A stretch of 64,000 nucleotides of DNA. It comes from Alphaproteobacteria bacterium (GTDB lineage: Bacteria; Pseudomonadota; Alphaproteobacteria; SHVV01). Shown piece by piece: positions 55,603 to 64,000 of the stretch (positions are counted from its first letter, which is position 1; each line of letters begins with the position of its first letter). A program made the translations under genes and the position numbers. The notes beneath the pieces are model-generated. The model searched no databases. It was not told the DNA's origin and was given only the letters and a program-made list of their open reading frames with translations. The stretch spans positions 1-64,000 of the forward strand of contig VGEO01000009.1 in assembly GCA_016869275.1 (NCBI GenBank), in the 5' to 3' direction.

Positions 55603-58600
55603 TCAGCTTGCGCCGACTATCATGGCGCGAACGTGACGGTTGGCAATGGCTAATCGCGCGATATCGATGCTGCCGGCGGCCTTGAATTCGGCGACCAAGT
55701 CCTGCGCGCGAGCCACCGCCGCGCGATTGGCGCGTTCCCACGCCGCGATCTGTTGCGCCGGCGCGACGCCGTTCCGTCTTTCGAGAACCCGGGCGGCGAT
55801 CGCGCGCTGCTGACCGTAGAGGTCGTCGACGATCGCGGCGATCGCTTTCTGCTCCCACGCGCTCCGCGGCGCCAACGCCTCGGCCTGCGCGCGCAGCCAG
55901 TCGAGGCCGAGTCGGGCTCCGAGCGTAAAATAGATGCGGGCCACGTCCGCGACCGGTCGCTTGCGCGCTTTGGCGGCCTGGACGATGTGCAGGCCGGCGC
56001 CGATGATCGGTAGGACGGCGATCGCGCGGGCGAGCGTCCGCGGTACGCGGTCGGCCTCAACCGCCCGGGTCGCCGCCGCGATCTTACCGGCGTCGAGCGG
56101 CGCGACCAGCGTCGCGACCTTGCGCGCCAACGTCGCGATCCCGGGCCGGAACCCGGCGACCGTGGCTTCGACGTCGAGCGGCGCCGGGAGGTTGGTAAGG
56201 AACCACTTGGTCGCGGTGTGGATCAGCCGCTGGACCTCGCCGATCATCGCGATCTGGCGCTGGGCCGGCGTTTTGTTGTCGAGCGATTCGATCGCATGCC
56301 AGAGGGTGCGGAGATCGAAAACTTCGCGCGCGATCGTATAGGCGCGGGCGATGTTCGCCGCATCCATGCCGTCCTCGGCCATCTCGGCGGCAAAGGAGTG
56401 ACCGGCGCGGTTGACGATCGAGTTGGCGATGAAGGTAGCGATGATCTCGCGCCGGAGCTGGTGGCGCTCCATCGCTGCCGCGTACTTCTTGCGCAGGACT
56501 TTCGGGAAATAGCGGCGCAGGTCGGCGACGAGGTAGGGTGCGTCGGGGAGGTCACTCGCCAGGATCGCGTCGTAGAGCGTCATCTTGGCGTACGCCAACA
56601 GAACCGCGATCTCGGGCCGGGTCAGGCCCTCGCCGGCGGCCTGCCGCGCCACGATCTCGTCGTCGCTCGGCAGAAACTCGACCGCCCGGTCGAGTTGGCC
56701 ACGACGTTCGAGGGCGCGCATGAAGCGAGCATCGGTATCGATGCGCAGGGCGGCGTGCGCCGCGGCGACCGAGATCGCCTGGGTCTGAAGGTAGTTGTCG
56801 GCGAGCACCAGCTCCCCGACCTCGGCGGTCATGGCGGCGAGCAGCTTGTCGCGAGCGGGCCGCGTCAAGCGGCCGCTTTGCACCAGCGATCCGAGCAGGA
56901 TCTTGATGTTGACCTCGTGGTCGGAGCAATCGACGCCGGCCGAATTGTCGATGGCGTCGGTGTTGAGCCGGACCCCGACGTGGGCGGCCTCGATGCGGCC
57001 CCGTTGGGTGAAGCCGAGGTTGCCGCCCTCGCCGACTACCTTGCAGCGGAGCTCACGCCCATCGACGCGGATCGCATCGTTGGCGCGGTCGCTGACCTCG
57101 GCGTTCGATTCATCGGCCGCCTTGACGTAGGTGCCGATACCGCCGTTCCACAGGAGATCGACCGGCGCCTTGAGGATCGCGTTCAACACCTGGCTCGGCG
57201 CCAGCGTGTCGGGCCCGTCGATGCCGAGCGCTTGGCGCGCTTCGGGCGAGAGCTTGATTGACTTCGCCTTGCGGTCGTAGACGCCGCCGCCCTTGGAGAT
57301 GCGCTTGGCGTCGTAGTCGGTCCACGCCGAGCGCGGCAGGTTGAACAGCCGCTCGCGCTCCGCGAAGCTCGCGGCGGGATCGGGCGCCGGATCGATGAAA
57401 ATGTGGAGGTGGTTGAACGCGGCGACCAGCTTGATGTGGCGCGAACGTAATAGCCCATTGCCGAACACGTCGCCCGCCATGTCGCCGATCCCGACGCAGG
57501 TGAAGTCGGTGGTCTGGGTATCGATCCCCAGTTCGCGGAAGTGCCGCTTGACCGACTCCCATCCGCCCCTGGCGGTGATGCCCATCTTTTTGTGGTCGTA
57601 CCCAGCCGAGCCGCCCGAGGCGAACGCGTCGCCGAGCCAAAAGCCGTAATCGATGGCGACGCCATTGGCGATGTCGGAAAAGGTCGCGGTGCCCTTATCG
57701 GCGGCAACGACGAGATAGGGATCGTCGCGGTCGTAGCGGACGACCTGCGCGGGCGGCACCGGCTTGCCGCCGACCAGGTTGTCGGTGAGATCGAGCAGAC
57801 CGGAGAGGAACATCTTGTAGCTGGCGATGCCCTCGGCCTGGATCGCCTCGCGGCCGGCGCCTGTCGGAATCCGTTTCGGCACGAACCCGCCCTTCGAGCC
57901 GACCGGAACGATCACCGCGTTTTTCACCATCTGCGCTTTGACCAAACCCAGCACTTCGGTGCGGAAATCCTCGCGCCGATCCGACCACCGCAGGCCGCCG
58001 CGCGCGACCCGACCGCCGCGCAGATGGATGCCCTCGACCAGCGGCGCGTAGACCCAGATTTCGACGTGCGGTTTGGGCAACGGCAACCCTTCGACCCGCG
58101 TCGAATCGAGCTTGAACGACACGTACGGCTTGGGTCCGCCGTCGGCGGCCGGCTGCCAGAAGTTGGTGCGAAGCGTCGCCGCTATCAGATTGATGTAGCG
58201 GCGCAGGACACGATCTTCGTCCAGGTTCTCGACCGCGGCGAGATCCGCTTCGAGCGCGGCGAGCGCCGTGCCGATATCGCGCGGCTTCAAGCCGAGGGCA
58301 ACATCGAATTTCCGGGCGAACGCGTCGACGATCTTGCGCGCGATTCCGCCGTGCTTGACCAACGTCTGCTCCATGAGTTCCTGGCTGAACGGGACGTTGA
58401 TCTGGCGGAGGTACTTGGCGTAGGCGCGCAGCACCACGATCTCGCGCCAGCTGAGACCGGCGTGGACGACCAAGGCATTGAAGCCGTCGTCTTCGGCTTC
58501 GCCGCGCCAGATGCGCTTGAACGCCTCTTCGAAGCCGTCCTTGATGCGTCCGAGGTCGAGCGCCGGCGCGCTCGGGTGCGCAATCTCGAAATCATGGACC

Positions 58601-60342
58601 CAGGCAATCGGGCAGCCGGGACCGGCGACGCGGTAGGCCTGCTCCTCGATCACCTTGACGCCCAAATGTTCGAGCATGGGCATACAGTCCGACAGCACGA
58701 CCGGGTGCTCGAGGCGATAGACCTTGGCGCGGATCGCTTTGTCGGATGCGCGGTAGAGCCGGACGTCGATGTCGGCCGCCGATCCGAGCGCCGCCAGGCG
58801 CGCGACATCGACCACCGCTTCATCCGGGGCGAAGACCGCCTGGTAGGCAGCGCCGAAGGCGCGGGCGAACCCGGCATAGAGCGTTGCGCCCGCGTTTTCG
58901 CCGCGATCGGCCACCAGCGCGTCCTTCAACCGCTCGTCCCAAGTCCGCGCCGCGGCGACCAGCTCGGCTTCGAGCGCAACCGGATCGGGCTCGAGCGTAT
59001 CGTCGGGCGTGCGGCCGATGATGAAGTGAAGACGGGCGAGCGACTCGTCGCCGATGTGGGTGTAAAACGCCGAGTTCCGGCCTTTGAAAGCGGCGGCCAG
59101 GATCCGGGCGAATTCGAGTCGGAGTTCGGTCGTGTGCTTTTCGCGCGGCACGAACACCAGGCACGCGGCGAAGCGCTTGAAGCGGTCGGAGCGGACGAAC
59201 AGCCGCGTCCGCGGATGGTCCTCGAGATGGAGAATCCCGGTCGCCGCCGCGTAGAGCTCGTCGGCCGACATCTGAAACAGCTCGTCGCGCGGATAGGTTT
59301 CGATGATGTGAAGCAGCGCCTTACCGGCATGACTGCTGGCGGGCAGACGGGTGCGCTCGATCGCTTGTGCGACCTTACGGCGCAGATGGGGGATACGGGT
59401 CGGACTTTCGCTATACGCGGTCGAGGTGAAGAGGCCGATGAAACGGTCCTCGCCGATGACGGCACCCGAGGGATCGCAGCGCTTGATGCCGATGTAGTCG
59501 AGATAGGCCGAGCGATGAACGGTCGAGCGGCGGCCGGCTTTGGTCACCAACATCGGCACCGGCTGCTTCAGGAACTCGCGGAGCTGCGGCGAAAGGCCGG
59601 CGGCATCGACCGCGCCGGCCAGAATATTCGTCGCCGGGTCGCGCAGAAGCCCGAGCCCCGATCCTGCGACCGGCCGGAACGATTCCCGGCCGGCGCGCCG
59701 GCGATAGTCGTAGCGGCAGTAGCCGAGAAGGGTGAAGTGGTTGTCAGCGATCCATTCGAGAAAGGCGCGCGTCTCCGCGACGTCGGCGGCGTCGAGCGCA
59801 GCGGCCGCACTTTTCATTTGCTCGACCATACGCCGCCAGTCGGCGACCGCGGCGCGGACATCGCGGAGCGCATCGCGGAGAAACGTCGCGATGGCCTCGC
59901 GTCGCGCCAGATCGGGTTGGCGGTTGATTTCGACGTGCATCCACGATTCGCGTTGGCCGTCGTCGGCGAGAGCGACGCCGGACCGCGAACGGCGGACCGC
60001 CAGCAGCGGATGGATGACGAGCTGGACGCCGATGCCGTGGCGTTCGAGGTTGGCGGTCACCGAATCGACCAGGAACGGCATGTCGTCGTTGACGATCTCG
60101 ACCACGGTATGAGGCGAGGACCAGCGGTCGGTCGCTTCGGCCGGGTCGTAGACCCGGATCGACGCCGCGCCGGCGAGCGTTTGCGGCGTCATCGCGGCGA
60201 CGTTTTCGGGTGCCACCCATTCGAAAAAGCGTTTTGCCAGTATGTCGACCGAAGCGCGCTCGCCTGGGCCGGCGCGACGACGTAACAACGCGGCCACGGC
60301 CGTGAGTTTCTTGTCCTTGTCGCGCGCACTGGTGACGCTCAT
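55603..60342 (-). CDS. gdhB: NAD-specific glutamate dehydrogenase, large (180-kDa) type
   Basis: Deaminates glutamate to 2-oxoglutarate. About 1579 residues, the usual size of the L-GDH180 class. The ~700-residue N-terminal half has ACT-like regulatory regions (VVEIVNDDMPFLVDSVTANL, RKVAQAIERTRLPASSH). The catalytic part has RGGRVARGGLRWSDRREDFR, KAQMVKNAVIVPVGSKGGFV, GDMAGDVFGNGLL, WNGGIGTYVKA, VVGEGGNLGFTQRGRIEAA and GVDCSDHEVNIKILLG. A helical C-terminal region follows. I prefer the ATG at 60342 (MSVTSARDK) to one at 60402, whose extension is Pro-rich and nonconserved. Divergent from the NADP-type gdhA over ~280 bases, so a catabolic and an assimilatory enzyme may share control. Confidence 0.93.
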   Translation of the reverse strand: MSVTSARDKDKKLTAVAALLRRRAGPGERASVDILAKRFFEWVAPENVAAMTPQTLAGAASIRVYDPAEATDRWSSPHTVVEIVNDDMPFLVDSVTANLERHGIGVQLVIHPLLAVRRSRSGVALADDGQRESWMHVEINRQPDLARREAIATFLRDALRDVRAAVADWRRMVEQMKSAAAALDAADVAETRAFLEWIADNHFTLLGYCRYDYRRRAGRESFRPVAGSGLGLLRDPATNILAGAVDAAGLSPQLREFLKQPVPMLVTKAGRRSTVHRSAYLDYIGIKRCDPSGAVIGEDRFIGLFTSTAYSESPTRIPHLRRKVAQAIERTRLPASSHAGKALLHIIETYPRDELFQMSADELYAAATGILHLEDHPRTRLFVRSDRFKRFAACLVFVPREKHTTELRLEFARILAAAFKGRNSAFYTHIGDESLARLHFIIGRTPDDTLEPDPVALEAELVAAARTWDERLKDALVADRGENAGATLYAGFARAFGAAYQAVFAPDEAVVDVARLAALGSAADIDVRLYRASDKAIRAKVYRLEHPVVLSDCMPMLEHLGVKVIEEQAYRVAGPGCPIAWVHDFEIAHPSAPALDLGRIKDGFEEAFKRIWRGEAEDDGFNALVVHAGLSWREIVVLRAYAKYLRQINVPFSQELMEQTLVKHGGIARKIVDAFARKFDVALGLKPRDIGTALAALEADLAAVENLDEDRVLRRYINLIAATLRTNFWQPAADGGPKPYVSFKLDSTRVEGLPLPKPHVEIWVYAPLVEGIHLRGGRVARGGLRWSDRREDFRTEVLGLVKAQMVKNAVIVPVGSKGGFVPKRIPTGAGREAIQAEGIASYKMFLSGLLDLTDNLVGGKPVPPAQVVRYDRDDPYLVVAADKGTATFSDIANGVAIDYGFWLGDAFASGGSAGYDHKKMGITARGGWESVKRHFRELGIDTQTTDFTCVGIGDMAGDVFGNGLLRSRHIKLVAAFNHLHIFIDPAPDPAASFAERERLFNLPRSAWTDYDAKRISKGGGVYDRKAKSIKLSPEARQALGIDGPDTLAPSQVLNAILKAPVDLLWNGGIGTYVKAADESNAEVSDRANDAIRVDGRELRCKVVGEGGNLGFTQRGRIEAAHVGVRLNTDAIDNSAGVDCSDHEVNIKILLGSLVQSGRLTRPARDKLLAAMTAEVGELVLADNYLQTQAISVAAAHAALRIDTDARFMRALERRGQLDRAVEFLPSDDEIVARQAAGEGLTRPEIAVLLAYAKMTLYDAILASDLPDAPYLVADLRRYFPKVLRKKYAAAMERHQLRREIIATFIANSIVNRAGHSFAAEMAEDGMDAANIARAYTIAREVFDLRTLWHAIESLDNKTPAQRQIAMIGEVQRLIHTATKWFLTNLPAPLDVEATVAGFRPGIATLARKVATLVAPLDAGKIAAATRAVEADRVPRTLARAIAVLPIIGAGLHIVQAAKARKRPVADVARIYFTLGARLGLDWLRAQAEALAPRSAWEQKAIAAIVDDLYGQQRAIAARVLERRNGVAPAQQIAAWERANRAAVARAQDLVAEFKAAGSIDIARLAIANRHVRAMIVGAS

Positions 60343-60519
60343 GGCGGATCGATCCCGAGGGTCCGAGGGTGGCGAGGCAGCCACCGGCGGGGGCAATTTC
60401 AAGCGCCATCCGCGGGCGCGGCCTTAACCTACTCTAATTGCAAACGCCAGGTTTTGGGGCATCCAGCAGCCCGATCGGTGCCGGGCGTCACATCGTCATA
60501 ACGACCGCCGTCGGAGCGG

Positions 60520-60546
60520 CTGTTGTGCGCGCCCAACCCCTATAAT
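60520..60546 (+). promoter_or_regulatory. Sigma-70-type promoter for gdhA
   Basis: A perfect TATAAT lies at 60541-60546 in the intergenic region between the two divergent glutamate dehydrogenase genes, 76 bases before the gdhA ATG. The -35 region is weak (CTGTTG at 60520-60525, 15-base spacer), which suggests dependence on an activator or an extended -10. The rest of 60343-60619 shows no gene; a promoter for the leftward NAD-GDH gene should also be here, but I cannot place it. Confidence 0.45.
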
Positions 60547-60622
60547 ACCCTGCGTGCAGGGGCTAACGCTCGCTCGGCCTCGACCCATATAGATCGATCA
60601 CCTTCAAGGGGGACCCTCACCA

Positions 60623-61980
<1,358 letters not shown>

Positions 61981-61984
<4 letters not shown>

Positions 61985-62871
61985 GCCGAACGCACGACCC
62001 TAGGGACTCCACGCGTACGAACACCCCGGGCCAGCGCCCGGGGTGTTTGTCGTTGGCGGTCTATTTCTGCGTCGGTCTTGCGCTCGCACCGGCGGTGGCA
62101 GCCGAACGAGAGAAGCCGCTGTTCGAACTCGGGCTCGCCGGCGGCGGCGGCTATCTGCCCGACTATCCCGCGGCCGGTCAAAACCACGGCCACGCGATCG
62201 CGCTTCCCTTCTTCGCCTATCGCGGCGACGTCGTGCGCAGCGACGAGAAAGGCCTCTTGCGCGGCCGCTTCATTCGCACCGAAAGCGTCGAGTTCGACGT
62301 CAGCTTGAACGGTTCGTTCGCCGTCGATGCGGACGACAACGACGCGCGCCGCGGCATGCCCGACCTCGATCATCTGGGCGAGGTCGGTCCGCGCTTGCAG
62401 ATCACGCTGGCGCGGGCCGCCCGCGATGCCCGGATCGATCTCGAGCTGCCGGTGCGAGCGGTCTTCTCGACCGATTTTTCCGCGATCGACTTTCGCGGCT
62501 TCACCTTCGCGCCGCAGCTCGCCTACCAGCACGATCGTTTTTTCGATCCGACTACCGAGTTCAAGCTCGGCATCGGCCCGATCTTCGCGACGGTCGAGCT
62601 GATGGAATACTTTTACGAAGTGCCGCGCTCGTTCGCGACCGCGCGCCGCCGCGCCTACGCTGCCGATGCCGGCTACCTCGGCACCCGGATCGAGGCAGCG
62701 GCGTTCGGTCGAATATTTCCGCGCGTCCAGGGGTTCTTCGGCGGCCGCATCGACTTCCACCACGGCGCCGCCAACGAAAGCAGCCCGTTGTTTCGCGAGC
62801 GGACGACCTACACGATCGGCGCCGGACTGATCCTGTCGCTGGTGCAGTCGGAACGGCGGGTGGTGGAGTAA
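61981..62871 (+). CDS. MipA/OmpV-like outer membrane protein
   Basis: A ~296-residue protein (from 61981) with the MipA/OmpV pattern: after a signal-like stretch (CLSLAVYFCVGLALAPAVAA) come ELGLAGGGGYLPDYPAAGQN and IALPFFAYRGDVVRSDEKGL, then alternating beta-strand segments such as FTFAPQLAYQHDRFFDPTTE and YTIGAGLILSLVQS. Expected to be a beta-barrel in the outer membrane. The start is unsure: the only candidates are TTG codons at 61981 (inside the gdhA stop), 62047 and 62053; the first makes the gdhA terminator part of the leader. Function of the family is not settled (murein scaffold or porin-like). Confidence 0.72.
62020..62048 (+). terminator. Rho-independent terminator after gdhA
   Basis: A perfect 12-bp stem, AACACCCCGGGC (62020-62031) with GCCCGGGGTGTT (62036-62047), has the four-base loop CAGC and ends in T residues. 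It lies within the apparent leader of the MipA-like reading frame, so if translation begins at 61981 ribosomes cross it; otherwise it separates gdhA from the next gene. Confidence 0.75.
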
Positions 62872-63114
62872 TGCGGCGTTGCGCACCCGCGTAATTCGCC
62901 GGAAGATGCCTTCGAGCAACGCGCTCGATCGATTGTCCGCCACACCAACCAACCCCGTGTCGCCGACGTCTTCGTCCGATCCGACCCGCGCTCCGCACGC
63001 CGACGAAGTCTTGGCGCGGATGCCGGCGATGATTCGCGCGAGTCTCACCCCGAGCAGACCGAAGCGTTGCGCGCCGCGCTCCGCGACGTCCCGTGGCAGG
63101 ACCACTCGGTCGAT

Positions 63115-63327
63115 ATGCGCGTGACGTTGCCGGTGCCGTTCCGCCCGTTCTATTTGACTCTGGTCGGCGATCCCGAGCGCCGCTCCGCCGGACGCCGCTC
63201 GGAAGAGCGCGTCCGCCACCCGTTCTGGAAGCTCGGCAATATCCTATTTATCGTCATCGGCGCGCTGGTGCTCTACGGTATCGCGATCGCCGGCGTCCTC
63301 CTCTACAGCGCCATTCTCGACCGCTAG
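63115..63327 (+). CDS. Small single-pass membrane protein
   Basis: A 70-residue protein, not assigned to a family: MRVTLPVPFRPFYLTLVGDP, a basic stretch (RRSAGRRSEERVRHPFWKLG), then one strong membrane helix (NILFIVIGALVLYGIAIAGV) and a short tail. The positive charges before the helix predict an N-in orientation. ATG at 63115 is preferred over a TTG at 63067. The 243 bases between it and the MipA-like gene hold no convincing gene. It lies 27 bases before the SDR gene. Confidence 0.5.
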   Translation: MRVTLPVPFRPFYLTLVGDPERRSAGRRSEERVRHPFWKLGNILFIVIGALVLYGIAIAGVLLYSAILDR

Positions 63328-63354
63328 ACGCCGAACAACGACAAGGAGCAAGCG

Positions 63355-64000
63355 ATGGACTTCACCAAGCGACACGTCGTCGTGACAGGCGGGACCGGCG
63401 GGCTGGGAACTGCCGTGGTCGGAACCCTGCTCGCAGCGGGCGCGTTCTGTCACGTTCCCGTTTTCCGGGCTGAAGAGCTGGAGAAGTTTCCACTCGCCAA
63501 GCACGCCAACCTCGAATTGGCCGAGGGCGTCGATCTCACCTACCCAGGCGCAGTCGATTCGTTCTACGACGACTTGCCCGGGCTTTGGGCCTCGATTCAC
63601 CTGGCCGGCGGCTTCGCCATGGCACCGATCGAATCGACGGGGACCGGCGATTTCCACGCCATGATGAGCCCCAACGCGCTCACCTGCTATCTCTGCTGCC
63701 GCGCCGCGGTCGAGAAGTTTCGCGAAATCAAGAAGGACGCGCGCGGCGGCCGTATCGTCAACGTCGCCGCGCGGCTCGCGCTCGAGCCCCGGAGCGGCAG
63801 CGGCATGGTCGCCTACACCGCCGCCAAAGCCGCGGTCGCGGCGATCACCCAGGCGCTCGGCGAGGAAGTCGCGGGCGACGGCATTCTCGTCAACGCGGTG
63901 GCGCCGTCGATCTTGGACACGCCGCAGAACCGCACCGCCATGCCCAAGGCCGACTACACCTCGTGGCCGAAAGTCGAGGAGGTCGCGGCGACGATCGTGT
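63355..64000 (+). CDS. SDR family NAD(P)-dependent oxidoreductase, truncated by window end
   Basis: The first 215 residues of a classical short-chain dehydrogenase. The coenzyme motif is VVVTGGTGGLGTAVVGTLL at residues 8-26, the central IHLAGGFAMAPIES replaces the usual NNAG, and the active-site pair YTAAK follows GSGMVA. ILVNAVAPSILDTPQNRTAM is the C-terminal substrate-loop start. The reading frame is still open at the last base. GGAG lies six bases before the ATG at 63355. Substrate unknown. Confidence 0.85.
   Translation, partial: MDFTKRHVVVTGGTGGLGTAVVGTLLAAGAFCHVPVFRAEELEKFPLAKHANLELAEGVDLTYPGAVDSFYDDLPGLWASIHLAGGFAMAPIESTGTGDFHAMMSPNALTCYLCCRAAVEKFREIKKDARGGRIVNVAARLALEPRSGSGMVAYTAAKAAVAAITQALGEEVAGDGILVNAVAPSILDTPQNRTAMPKADYTSWPKVEEVAATIV

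Noticed and set aside
57541..60285. 914-residue frame antisense to the large NAD-GDH
   Set aside because: No domain signature; the sense strand encodes every GDH catalytic motif.
62879..63124. 81-residue plus-strand frame between the MipA-like gene and the small membrane protein
   Set aside because: Ser/Thr/Pro/Arg-rich composition, no hydrophobic pattern or motif and no good ribosome binding site.

Overview
The window reads as chromosomal DNA of a high-GC alphaproteobacterium, most likely in or near the Rhodospirillales. Housekeeping stretches such as 8641-8700 are about 75% G+C. Alphaproteobacterial hallmarks include a mitofilin (Mic60)-like gene inside a hemC-hemD-hemY block, a succinate dehydrogenase assembly factor (SDHAF4/DUF1674), the very large NAD-glutamate dehydrogenase, and an htpX-rsmB-rpe-heparinase run. 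Species cannot be named from the sequence alone.

Layout. 1-2218: a lower-GC patch (about 53% where counted) with two secreted proteins that share a C-terminal domain, one of them split by a frameshift; it abuts the 3' end of a tRNA-Thr. 2387-13004: housekeeping genes (glutathione transferase, aspartic protease, hemY/mic60/hemD/hemC, then tsaD, an ABM protein, gpsA, an EVE protein, two Rieske ferredoxin-like proteins and a drug-efflux MFS). 13098-15038: acetyl-CoA synthetase with its own promoter and terminator. 15144-18832: five TauE/SafE-family permeases in tandem, the last four packed with at most 10 bases between them. 18844-23724: SDHAF4-like gene, htpX, rsmB, rpe, heparinase II/III-like gene. 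23778-24365: a lower-GC two-gene insert (winged-helix-like protein and a small membrane protein whose frame breaks at an A6 run). 24394-52631: a 28-kb surface-polysaccharide (O-antigen type) island. 52654-54249: purH; then a UMF1-type MFS, a 1579-residue NAD-GDH, an NADP-type GDH, a MipA/OmpV-like protein, a small membrane protein and a truncated SDR gene at the right edge.

How the island fits together. A UDP-hexosamine 6-dehydrogenase, an oxidoreductase-acetyltransferase fusion, a DegT aminotransferase and a UDP-GlcNAc 2-epimerase together supply every step known from the Pseudomonas WbpA-B-E-D-I route to UDP-2,3-diacetamido-mannuronic acid. Three asparagine-synthase-like amidotransferases, a sugar formyltransferase carrying a GNAT-like fragment, a WbqC protein, a methyltransferase and several SDR epimerases suggest an unusually decorated, amidated sugar. 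A WbpM-like 4,6-dehydratase, a WecA/WbpL-like initiating transferase, a Wzx-like flippase, three glycosyltransferases and one Wzy/WaaL-type protein would build and export it. The island appears to separate heparinase and purH, which are usually neighbours in alphaproteobacteria.

The items most worth checking are the five-permease array, the three-amidotransferase polysaccharide cluster (one has Cys where the glutamine-binding Glu should be), the A AAA AAC split membrane protein, and the Cys-paired C-terminal domain of the secreted proteins.
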